Shown here in pieces: positions 54,407 through 61,435 of a stretch of DNA of 64,000 bases (positions are counted from its first letter, which is position 1; the number at the start of each line of letters is the position of its first letter). Below the pieces are notes generated by a model that saw only the letters and a program-made list of their open reading frames with translations, was not told the DNA's origin and did not search any database. The position numbers were made by a program, and so were the translations under genes. This DNA is from Pandoraea communis (GTDB lineage: Bacteria > Pseudomonadota > Gammaproteobacteria > Burkholderiales > Burkholderiaceae): positions 1 through 64,000 of the forward strand of contig NZ_CABPSJ010000001.1 of the NCBI RefSeq assembly GCF_902459745.1, given 5' to 3'.

Positions 54407-54725
54407 TTCTCGTCCTCGCCCAGCAGGGACTGCAATTTTTTTCTGGCACGCAACTCCAGCATCGCCTCGCCGTAGGCCTCCTGGAGGTCCTTGATCTGGT
54501 GTTCATACTGTTCCCGCACGTCTTGTGGGTTGGCTCTCAAGGCATTCTCCATGCCCCGCCTGCCGTCATCGACCCACGGCTCGACCTCCGAAGGGTGACA
54601 GATCGTACTGGCGGCTCGCCTCCGCCACTGTGGTCTTGCCCTGAATGATGTCCAGCACCAGGGCGCTCTTGCGCTTCGCTGTCCACCTTTTGATGTCGTC
54701 CTCCATCACCTTGCTCATCGTCTTT
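54407..54725 (-). pseudogene. IS3-family transposase orfA, frameshifted
   Basis: Starts MSKVMEDDIKRWTAKRKSAL and proceeds to VAEASRQYDLSP. An extra base in a C-run (54593-54595) then breaks the frame. The remainder, SEVEPWVDDGRRGMENALRA up to LRARKKLQSLLGEDEK, is in the following frame. The gene is an HTH protein that pairs with orfB for transposition. Its end overlaps the orfB start, as is usual for programmed frameshifting in IS3. Confidence 0.82.
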
Positions 54726-54819
54726 TCCTCGATTATGACGTGAGCAGGTTTTCACTGGGTCATTACACCCCCTCGACCAACGAGTCTACGTTTGATGTCT
54801 ATTTGATAGTCGAAAAACA

Positions 54820-54854
54820 AAAACCCCATAAAACACTTGATTTTATGGGGTTTT
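54820..54854 (-). terminator. Strong intrinsic terminator (tRNA-Ser terminator)
   Basis: AAAACCCCATAAAA and TTTTATGGGGTTTT form a 14-bp perfect stem around a 7-nt loop. T-rich tracts follow on both strands (TTTTTT on plus; TTTTTG then TTTTTC on minus). It lies 10 nt downstream of the CCA-end of the tRNA-Ser fragment on the minus strand, so it is most simply the original terminator of that tRNA. Confidence 0.9.
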
Positions 54855-54864
54855 TTGATGCTTT

Positions 54865-54911
54865 TGGCGGAGAGAGGGGGATTCGCCCCCCCCGATAGGC
54901 TATTAACCTTG
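54865..54911 (-). other. tRNA-Ser 3'-end fragment, probable attachment site
   Basis: On the minus strand this reads ...GAATCCCCCTCTCTCCGCCA, the acceptor and T-stem end of bacterial tRNA-Ser including the encoded CCA. It extends up through the variable-arm side (GGTTAATAGCCTATCGG). The T-loop TTCGA is altered (GGGCGAATC). The 5' half of the tRNA is absent; unrelated DNA follows. A partial tRNA 3' end beside its terminator is the hallmark of an integrated island's distal att site. Confidence 0.82.
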
Positions 54912-55308
54912 GCTAGGGGTGGCTGGGGGGCTTATCTGGCAAGGGATTGCGAGTGGGGCGTTTACTATTTTGGGGTGTTACGCGAAGAGGGTAAGTGTTT
55001 GATTTTTATAGTGGGGGGATTGGGGTGATAGTAGGGGGTGTGGCGGGAAACTAAGCCCAAAAGGACGGCATTAAGATGGCAATTTTTTCGACCCATAACT
55101 GCTCGGCTAACTCGTGGATCGATGAGGGTCGCTTTCAAGGTGCGACCACCATTCGACCAGGAGTCCGCTGCCAATGCGATCGATAATGGATAAGATGTCA
55201 TAAGACCGCAAACTGATCCGCACCTCTCCGGTGAATCATTCCGGGGGTGCCGAAAATTGACCGCTAGCTTGCGTCCAAATTGCAGACAAGCCTCCGCAAA
55301 TCACAATT

Positions 55309-56142
55309 ATGTCGAAGATCAATCAGATGGATCGCGCTCGCCTAGCTTGGCCGGTGCTAGCGGCAATAGCAGAACAGAGAAAAACCATTACATACAAGCA
55401 GCTAGGCGACCAGATTGGAGTACATCACCGCGCTATTCGCTTTGTGTTGGGACGCATACAGGATTACTGCATGGAGTCTCGACTCCCTCCGCTGACGATT
55501 CTGGTCAGAAATGGATCCGGCCTCCCGGGATCCGGCTTCATTGCACATGATCGAAATGACCTCGATGCTGGGCTCAAACACGTCTGCTCGTATCGTTGGC
55601 GGCGGGAGGGAAACCCTTTCGATTTCGCGGCGAAGGGACTCTCGTACGACTCGTTGCTCGCAACTCTTACGGAAGCTCCCGATGAATCGGAGCAAGTCTA
55701 CACGCAGGTCAAATCCCGCGGTATCCAACAGATCCTATTTCGTGATGCGGTCAACAAGGCCTACTCTAAGCAGTGCGCGTTCACTGGGATGGAGTTCCAT
55801 GACACACTGGAAGCTTGCCACATTGTCCCTTGGTCGGAGGGGACGCGGCAACAGCGCCTTGACGTGCGCAACGGCATTTTGCTCAATCCCTTACATCACA
55901 AGCTGTTTGACAAAGCCTATATAACGCTCCGGTCAGACTACACGATCGCCTATCGGGATCCGAGAGCATCCTCGCGAAAGCACTCGAAACTGGAGGCAAG
56001 TCTGACGACAAAGCTTCACGGCCATCAGATGAGACTGCCGCGCCTACCTAAACATTGGCCGCTAGCCGACTATATTGAGCAGCACAATGATACTTTGCGC
56101 TCAAAATTAAAATTCGATGACTGGAAAGATTTCGATCTTTAG
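55309..56142 (+). CDS. HNH endonuclease domain protein
   Basis: A 277-residue protein. The N-terminal 70 residues (LAAIAEQRKTITYKQLGDQI and GVHHRAIRFVLGRIQDYC) look like a small winged-helix DNA-binding part. The C-terminal nuclease has CAFTGMEFHDTLEACHIVPW (residues about 158-177) followed by RNGILLNPLHHKLFDKAYI, giving the H-N-H residues. Such proteins act as restriction or defence nucleases. It is the first gene inside the island. Target specificity is unknown; restriction of modified DNA is one option. Confidence 0.85.
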   Translation: MSKINQMDRARLAWPVLAAIAEQRKTITYKQLGDQIGVHHRAIRFVLGRIQDYCMESRLPPLTILVRNGSGLPGSGFIAHDRNDLDAGLKHVCSYRWRREGNPFDFAAKGLSYDSLLATLTEAPDESEQVYTQVKSRGIQQILFRDAVNKAYSKQCAFTGMEFHDTLEACHIVPWSEGTRQQRLDVRNGILLNPLHHKLFDKAYITLRSDYTIAYRDPRASSRKHSKLEASLTTKLHGHQMRLPRLPKHWPLADYIEQHNDTLRSKLKFDDWKDFDL

Positions 56143-56446
56143 AGGGATATGAGCAAAGCTACGCGCTTGCCGTCCCTCTGATTTAATAGAGGAAAGATTC
56201 ACTCCTTATTTTTTTAAAAAATTACTTATTAACTGTGTCAAATCGGAATAGGACATCCTTCTTGCAAAGCGTATCGCCGACTCCAATCTGAGCAGAGAAT
56301 TTTGTGGAAGACCGTACATCGTGCGGCTCTATAATGACTACGGCCCCCTCACCAACATCCATACATTCTACATACTTGCAGCCTGACGGGCATGGAGTAT
56401 TATGTGGTACGTATTGAGATGAAAATGATTTTATTTAGGGGGCGAG
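56143..56446. other. AT-rich spacer with a possible small minus-strand gene
   Basis: About 300 bp upstream of the DUF4031 gene. On the minus strand a 46-codon frame (56222-56362, ATG start) and its non-ATG extension to about 56430 reads GCKYVECMDVGEGAVVIIEP and later VGDTLCKKDVLFRFDTVNK. This is protein-like but belongs to no family I know, and no ribosome site is obvious. The plus strand near 56400-56440 (atgaaaatgattttattta) is AT-rich and suits a promoter. Confidence 0.3.
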
Positions 56447-56749
56447 GTGGCAGTCTATGTCGATAATGCTCGAATTAGGTGGCGAGGACGACAATGGTGC
56501 CATCTGGTAGCCGACTCGCTTGACGAACTGCATTTTTTTGCCACTGCTCTCGGGTTGAAACGCGGCTGGTTTCAAGCCGAGGCGTCACTCCCGCACTACG
56601 ATGTGACGACGGAAGTTCGGGACCTGGCGATAAGTCGGGGAGCTCAAGTGGCAGACCGACGGACGTTGGTTATGCGTGGTCGAAAATTGAAACTCGAATT
56701 ACAAGCACTTCGGGCCAGTCAGACAAGCCAACTTAAGCTGTTTGACTGA
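56447..56749 (+). CDS. DUF4031 domain protein
   Basis: A 100-residue protein matching the DUF4031 pattern: VYVDNARIRWRGRQWCHLVA at the start, then DELHFFATALGLKRGWFQAE, PHYDVTTEVRDLAISRGAQ and a basic tail. The family is small, found in phages and actinobacteria, and has no known function; the conserved Asp, Arg, Trp and His residues suggest nucleotide or nucleic-acid handling. A GTG start with AGGGGGCGAG just upstream is used. It lies 70 bp before the thymidylate-synthase-like gene on the same strand, so a shared transcript is likely. Confidence 0.8.
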   Translation: MAVYVDNARIRWRGRQWCHLVADSLDELHFFATALGLKRGWFQAEASLPHYDVTTEVRDLAISRGAQVADRRTLVMRGRKLKLELQALRASQTSQLKLFD

Positions 56750-56819
56750 ATCCGCGTAACTCCGAAGCGGAGATGCGCGCGCACGTCGATGAACCAGCGT
56801 CGACGATAAGAACAATGCT

Positions 56820-57869
56820 ATGTATCTCAGTGCCGATACGCTAGATGACCTACTCATCAGGGTCTACAAGCGACTGCTGCGACGACGGGGCGCAGCAGAA
56901 ATTAATCCAAGCAAAGGTCAGGCAACCGAACTCAACGGTGTGCTCCTCCATATCCGGCAACCTCGTGCTCGGCTAAGTCGCACGGAGCGAAAAGGGACGT
57001 TTTTCAGCTGCTTGGGGGAGTTCCTTTGGTATCTATCAGGCACTGATGAGGTCGCTTTCATTGAGTACTATATTCGTGGCTACGACAAATTCTCTGACGA
57101 CGGCAAGACCATTTTTGGTGCATATGGTCCGAGGTTGTTCGGGCAGAACGGTACGAATCAAGTAGAGAATGTCATCACGACGCTAAAGGCACGCCCGGAT
57201 TCTCGGCGCGCAGTCATACAACTCTTTCATGGAGAAGACTTGGCCGCAGATATTGCAGCGAGGCGAAAGGACATTCCTTGCACCTGCACGCTACAGTTTT
57301 CAATTCGAAGCGGCCGACTTCATCTCTTGGTCATGATGCGTTCGAACGACGCATACATGGGGCTACCACATGATGTGTTCGCGTTCACAATGCTTCAAGA
57401 AATCGTCGCTAGGTCGCTGAAGGTGGAGTTGGGCTCGTATAAGCACGCGGTCGGCAGTCTTCATCTTTACGCGACCAATACGCGAGACGCAGAGGCCTAC
57501 ATCGAAGAAGGCGTGCAGGCGCGAGTGGAGATGCCACCAATGCCATACGGAGACCCCACCCCGTCGATCCGTAAGCTACTCAAAGCAGAGCAAAGCATCA
57601 GGGCCGGAAGATTTCCAGCTCTCGGTGCGTTAGATCCATACTGGGCGGACCTCGCTCGCCTGCTTCAAGTCTTTCGTATTTCTAAAAGGCGACCGACGCT
57701 TGAGAACCGAAAGCGGGTCGTCAGGATTAAGAAAGAGATGCATTCTGACATCTACGAGACGTACATCCTAAAGCGCGAGCTTCGAATGGCTCGACACGCC
57801 GAATCGCTAGAGCCACTTCTTTTTGATAAGGCTGAACTGGACGCTCAGCAAGCGCCACCTTCTGTTTGA
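56820..57869 (+). CDS. Thymidylate-synthase-family (d)NMP hydroxymethylase-like enzyme
   Basis: A 349-residue member of the thymidylate synthase fold. Family motifs in order: FLWYLSGTDEVAFI, PDSRRAVIQLF (phosphate-binding Arg pair), DIPCTCTLQF with the nucleophilic Cys, MMRSNDAYMGLPHDVFAF and GSLHLYATN. The residue that reads O4/N4 of the pyrimidine is Asn in ThyA (LPFNIAS) but Asp here (LPHDVFA), as in T4 dCMP hydroxymethylase and CMP-hydroxymethylase MilA. It may therefore add a one-carbon group to (d)CMP rather than make dTMP. The C-terminal 80 residues are an extra helical region. It precedes a pyrophosphorylase-like gene. Confidence 0.85.
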   Translation: MYLSADTLDDLLIRVYKRLLRRRGAAEINPSKGQATELNGVLLHIRQPRARLSRTERKGTFFSCLGEFLWYLSGTDEVAFIEYYIRGYDKFSDDGKTIFGAYGPRLFGQNGTNQVENVITTLKARPDSRRAVIQLFHGEDLAADIAARRKDIPCTCTLQFSIRSGRLHLLVMMRSNDAYMGLPHDVFAFTMLQEIVARSLKVELGSYKHAVGSLHLYATNTRDAEAYIEEGVQARVEMPPMPYGDPTPSIRKLLKAEQSIRAGRFPALGALDPYWADLARLLQVFRISKRRPTLENRKRVVRIKKEMHSDIYETYILKRELRMARHAESLEPLLFDKAELDAQQAPPSV

Positions 57870-57909
57870 ATTTTTCGTTGCAGTAGCCATATCTACATCA
57901 TCGGCAGAC

Positions 57910-58833
57910 ATGAAGAATCCGCAACTGACCAGACACCTCGAAGAAAATTTAAGGGAATATGGAGCTAAAGTGCGACAGCTCCCCGGACTAACAAGTCGAG
58001 CGGCCATTTCCGCATTGGCCGCACAGATGGTAGAAAGCATCCATCGGGTCAAATATGTGTCAGCAATTGGTAAGCGACCGATTTCGCCGAGACGCCTGGA
58101 TCCAAAGGACGTTGAGATGTTCGATCCACTACGCGCCGCGATAGTCCATATGCGCGAGGGGAACGTCGACGAAGCTTACTGGCTCGTGTATCTTTTTGTG
58201 CACTGCGGAAAACATGCGAGCAAAGGCTACGCACTGCTCCGCATGGTTTACGGCGCTTACACCGATGATTTCGTGTGGACTTGGGAACGGTTTTCGAGTT
58301 CGCCGGTAGATTTCTATATTTGGTTCAACCAGCACATCGATAACATCAAACGGGAGCGCAAGAATTTCCCGTTCGGAAATCATCGAAAGTATGAAAGTCT
58401 AGAAGACCTAGCCAATGTCCTGAACAGCTACGTGGAGTGGGTAGGTCCCGGTCGCTCGCATGTTGCAATGCTTTCAGCAGCGCAGGAGGTGGTTGGTGAT
58501 GATCCTAAGGAGCTCTTTGACTATCTGTATAAGAGCATGGATGCTGTCCATCGATTCGGACGAACTGGAAAGTTTGACTACTTGACCATGTTGGGCAAGA
58601 TCGGACTCGCCAACATCGCCCCACCTTCGGCATACATGATTCACGCTACCGGGCCAGTTCGAGGTGCACGCCTACTTTTTGGCGGGAGCGTCGAGGCCGG
58701 AATCTCAAAATCCGAACTTGATTCACTAAGCATAGAGTTAGACCAAGTATTAAATGTTGGCATGCAAGTAATTGAAGACTCCCTCTGCAATTGGCAGAAA
58801 AGTCCTGAGAAGTTCGTCCCATTTCGTGGCTAG
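57910..58833 (+). CDS. Alpha-glutamyl/putrescinyl-thymine pyrophosphorylase clade 3-like protein
   Basis: A 307-residue protein I assign to the aGPT-Pplase3 family, a DNA-glycosylase-derived group predicted from comparative genomics to attach amine groups to hydroxymethyl-pyrimidines in DNA. Family-like parts are PGLTSRAAISALAAQMVESI, DPKDVEMFDPLRAAIVHMRE, the DEAYWLVYLFVHCGKHASKG segment with the G-K-H motif, and WTWERFSSSPVDFYIWF. The assignment rests on recalled motifs, not a search. An in-frame TTG at 57823 overlaps the previous gene; the ATG at 57910 is preferred. It follows the TS-like gene by 40 bp and ends 2 bp from the convergent antitoxin gene. Confidence 0.68.
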   Translation: MKNPQLTRHLEENLREYGAKVRQLPGLTSRAAISALAAQMVESIHRVKYVSAIGKRPISPRRLDPKDVEMFDPLRAAIVHMREGNVDEAYWLVYLFVHCGKHASKGYALLRMVYGAYTDDFVWTWERFSSSPVDFYIWFNQHIDNIKRERKNFPFGNHRKYESLEDLANVLNSYVEWVGPGRSHVAMLSAAQEVVGDDPKELFDYLYKSMDAVHRFGRTGKFDYLTMLGKIGLANIAPPSAYMIHATGPVRGARLLFGGSVEAGISKSELDSLSIELDQVLNVGMQVIEDSLCNWQKSPEKFVPFRG

Positions 58834-58835
58834 TT

Positions 58836-59933
58836 CTACGCCCATTTGTATCGAACTTTTAGCTTATTAAAGTGCTCACGTCGCACTAATCCTTGATGCT
58901 GAAGCTGCCCCACAACAATACCATTGGATATACCAGCATCTCGTGCAAGGCGCACAATTCCGCGGACACTCTTCGCAGCCTCAGGCATTCGCGCCTGCAA
59001 ATGCTTGGGCACCAAAAAATCTGAGGCGAACAGGTTTGCCTCCTCCTCCTTGGGAGATGTCGGCCCGCCTGTTGAAATCTCAAGAATTAGCGCCTTTTCA
59101 TCGTAGTGAAGTACGAGATGCCCTGCCTCGTGGAAAAACGAAAACCAGAACTGATCGTCACTCAAATAGCGAGCCGACAATAGAAGGACTGCCTTGTTTG
59201 GGGTCGCAAAGAACGTCGCTCCGCTCGCCCGACACCCCGTAGGTGCTTTGGCAATCACGACGGCAACGCCAACCTCCGCACAGAGCTTCTGTAGCAGGGG
59301 GACGAATTCGGCCGGATTCGAAAGCCGCGTGAGCGCTCGGACTTTGGTGAGTTGCTTTTTGAACGACTCAGGATTCCAATCATTGCAAACCATTGCATCG
59401 GCGACTACCTCACCACGTCGGAGCCACGCGATAGTTGACGGTGCATTCTCTGGATGCGCTTCCGTAGTCCGAAACACGGCAGCTTCTTTGTAATCTCCAT
59501 AGGTTCTCCGCCAAGCGGCAACGCTCGGAACACCGAAAAATTCGAGACACTTACGAATTTTTCCTGCCTTATCTACCGGCAAATCAATCCAACCAAACTC
59601 CACCATTTGTCGCAAGGGCAAAGCGCGCAACAAGTCAGCATACTGGGCATCATTGGCGTCCACATCCATGTCTAACCTAGCAGCTTGCTCGCGATACTGC
59701 CCCTCTCGCCGAAGCCAAAAATCTGCGGAAGCACCAATAGTCTTCGCAAGGCCATCGGCAATCGCGTCAGTAAGAAAGGCACGCCCCTGAAGCAGCTCCT
59801 GAAGCTCTCCCTTTGTTAGATTAATTGACAGAGCTAGAGTCTCAAGCGAAATGCCTTTTGACTCCATCAGGTCCGATACTGTTCGACCAGGAGGGATCGC
59901 CCATGCGGGAAGGAAATCGGCTTCAGCTCTCAT
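58836..59933 (-). CDS. Antitoxin with HTH and ImmA/IrrE metalloprotease domains
   Basis: A 365-residue protein. The N-terminal HigA-type XRE domain contains VSDLMESKGISLETLALSIN and LTKGELQELLQGRAFLTDAI. The C-terminal ImmA/IrrE-like peptidase has H-E-x-x-H in SFFHEAGHLVLHYDEK and a downstream Glu region PKEEEANLFASDFLVP. This arrangement is common in antitoxins paired with HigB-like toxins, where the HTH represses the operon. ATG 59933 lies inside the end of the toxin gene (11-bp overlap); a TTG at 59945 is also in frame. Convergent with the aGPT-like gene. Confidence 0.88.
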   Translation of the reverse strand: MRAEADFLPAWAIPPGRTVSDLMESKGISLETLALSINLTKGELQELLQGRAFLTDAIADGLAKTIGASADFWLRREGQYREQAARLDMDVDANDAQYADLLRALPLRQMVEFGWIDLPVDKAGKIRKCLEFFGVPSVAAWRRTYGDYKEAAVFRTTEAHPENAPSTIAWLRRGEVVADAMVCNDWNPESFKKQLTKVRALTRLSNPAEFVPLLQKLCAEVGVAVVIAKAPTGCRASGATFFATPNKAVLLLSARYLSDDQFWFSFFHEAGHLVLHYDEKALILEISTGGPTSPKEEEANLFASDFLVPKHLQARMPEAAKSVRGIVRLARDAGISNGIVVGQLQHQGLVRREHFNKLKVRYKWA

Positions 59934-60261
59934 CAGCACACCCAATGGAAAGAATTTTGAGGCGGGAAACCTGGCCCCAGTTTACTTGGCCATTCGCAAA
60001 TCGTGGCACGGGTCTATGGCCAATCGTAGTGACCACCACGTTGTTCTCGCCAATAGGTATGACCATTTGAACATCCGAATTTTGGTCGAATTTGGCGAGC
60101 CCCATGCGAACGAACTCGCTCGGTGAGCCGATCGCCCGAAGATCGGCCAGTCTCGCGCGCAAGGTTCTAGCAATCTCGTCCCCCAATTTACGCTTCGACG
60201 AGACAGGACTTTCGCATATCGTGCGAAGTTTCTCATCCTTGAAGGAAAGTTCTATCGACAT
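59923..60261 (-). CDS. HigB/RelE-like toxin
   Basis: A 112-residue RelE-superfamily toxin of the plasmid-maintenance (HigB) type, expected to cut mRNA at the ribosome. The family pattern is visible: SIELSFKDEKLRTICE, KRKLGDEIARTLRARLADL, IGENNVVVTTIGHRPVPRF and the closing QVNWGQVSRLKILSIG. It precedes and overlaps its HTH/ImmA-IrrE antitoxin, the usual toxin-first order of HigBA. The start was set at ATG 60261; upstream codons to 60279 are also open. Confidence 0.82.
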   Translation of the reverse strand: MSIELSFKDEKLRTICESPVSSKRKLGDEIARTLRARLADLRAIGSPSEFVRMGLAKFDQNSDVQMVIPIGENNVVVTTIGHRPVPRFANGQVNWGQVSRLKILSIGCADES

Positions 60262-60611
60262 GGACGCGAAGTCAAGCATACGTTCTGCTTCGCGACACCG
60301 CTCAGTACTCGCATATCAAGTGCATCGTGAAATTTTCAAAAAAGGCAAATATCCATTGCGGCATGCCTACGCTAGCATCTCTACGACGCGCGCCCCCATA
60401 TGAAATCAATGAATAAAATTCATTCTTTTACTAAGCAATAGATTTTAAACACCACACCTCTTTTTAAAAAATCAATCTTATATTATCGCCCCCGACTAGT
60501 CGAGCATCTTCGTGATTGTCGGTCGAAGCTATAGTTGAGTGATAAGAAAAGGCGAGAAAATCGTCTGCATCACCCATACAAACGTGCGCGGCGCTTACGC
60601 ATCTCGAATGA
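60262..60611. promoter_or_regulatory. AT-rich promoter region of the toxin-antitoxin operon
   Basis: About 350 bp, strongly AT-rich at 60400-60490. A perfect palindrome ATGAAT-AAA-ATTCAT at 60409-60423 is a candidate operator for the HTH antitoxin, about 150 bp upstream of the toxin start. No gene was recognised. The right edge joins the broken IS3 transposase. Confidence 0.4.
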
Positions 60612-61326
60612 TTACCTCCCCACCGCAGCTAGCGACTGGACCGGCCAGAGTTTCGCAGACACGCATGAGCCGTTTAGCGCGTAGCGCCGCTCAAACTCTA
60701 CAGGTGACATGTCGCCGGCGGAACCATGTCGGCGAATCGTGTTGTAGAACATCTCAATGTAATCGAATACGTCCGTGGCAGCAGCAGCCCTGTTCGGGTA
60801 AATGCGCCGCTTGATTCGCTCCTTCTTCAATGCGCTGAAGAAGCTTTCGGCAACGGCGTTATCGTGGCAATTGCCACGGCGACTCATGCTCGGCACCATA
60901 TGGTGCGCCCTCAGGAATGGCTGCCAGTCATCGCTGGTGAACTGGCTGCCCTGATCCGGATGCGCCATCACGCCGGGTCTCGGTTTGCGTTTCCATACTG
61001 CGGCGAGCAAAGCCCGCAATACCAGATCGCTGGTCATCGTTGAGCGCGTGGCCCAGCCGACGATCTGACGCGAGTACAGATCCATGACTGCTGCCAGACA
61101 CAGCCAGCCTTCGTAGGTTCGGATGTACGTGATGTCGGTGACCCGAGCCTTGTTCGGCGCGTCGGGGGGCGAACTCCCGATTCAAGACATTGGCCACCAC
61201 GCCGACCGGACCGCCACGATAACGAGGCTTGCTACCGTAGCCGACCTCCGCACGCAGACCTTCGCCTTTCATCAGTCGATGCACGCGGTGGCGGCGGAAA
61301 AGATATCGGCCCCGAAAGCCTGCCAC
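60612..61326 (-). pseudogene. IS3-family transposase orfB, truncated and frameshifted
   Basis: Minus-strand remnant. It starts abruptly with RHRVHRLMKGEGLRAEVGYG and SKPRYRGGPVGVVANVLNRE, then shifts frame in a G-run (C-run on the coding strand) at 61164-61169. The catalytic core follows intact in the next frame: MDLYSRQIVGWATRSTMTSD, MAHPDQGSQFTSDDW and SRRGNCHDNAVAESFFSALK, ending EMFYNTIRRHGSAG. The first half of orfB and all of orfA are absent, and no inverted repeats were found. It is a different IS3 lineage from the copy at 53549. Confidence 0.88.
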
Positions 61327-61435
61327 GTCAGCTTAGTCTCTAGTTTCGCAAAAAACTTTTAGATTTCCTGTCTCAGCAATGAGAATTATCTCCAATCAAT
61401 CATACAAAAACAATCTATAAAATTCGCTATCCAAA

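Larger units (their letters stand above)
53549..54767 (-). mobile_element. IS3-family insertion sequence, decayed copy
   Basis: A 1219-bp element bounded by imperfect inverted repeats of about 26 bp: TGTAATGACCCAGCGAAACC... at 53549-53574 and its counterpart (TGTAATGACCCAGTGAAAACC...) read inward from 54767. It encodes orfA and orfB on the minus strand. I see no matching target-site duplication (left flank cttc, right flank cccc). Both reading frames carry frameshifts, so this copy is inactive on its own. Confidence 0.9.
54768..55308. other. Island boundary region, G-run rich, no gene recognised
   Basis: About 540 bp between the IS element and the HNH gene. It contains a strong terminator (54820-54854), a tRNA-Ser 3' fragment (54865-54911) and a segment at 54911-55047 with about ten G-runs of 3-6 nt, all on the plus strand. 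No convincing protein is encoded. The HNH promoter should lie at about 55150-55300. Confidence 0.5.

Noticed and set aside
54865-54911. A complete tRNA-Ser gene.
   Set aside because: Only the 3' part is present. No anticodon arm or 5' acceptor strand can be found upstream on the minus strand.
56820-57869. A plain second thymidylate synthase (thyA paralogue).
   Set aside because: The Asn that recognises dUMP is Asp, the PCH motif is PCT and the context is a mobile island, so dTMP synthesis is the less likely role.
60612-61326. An intact IS element carrying an active transposase.
   Set aside because: The orfB start and all of orfA are missing, the frame is broken, and no inverted repeats bound it.
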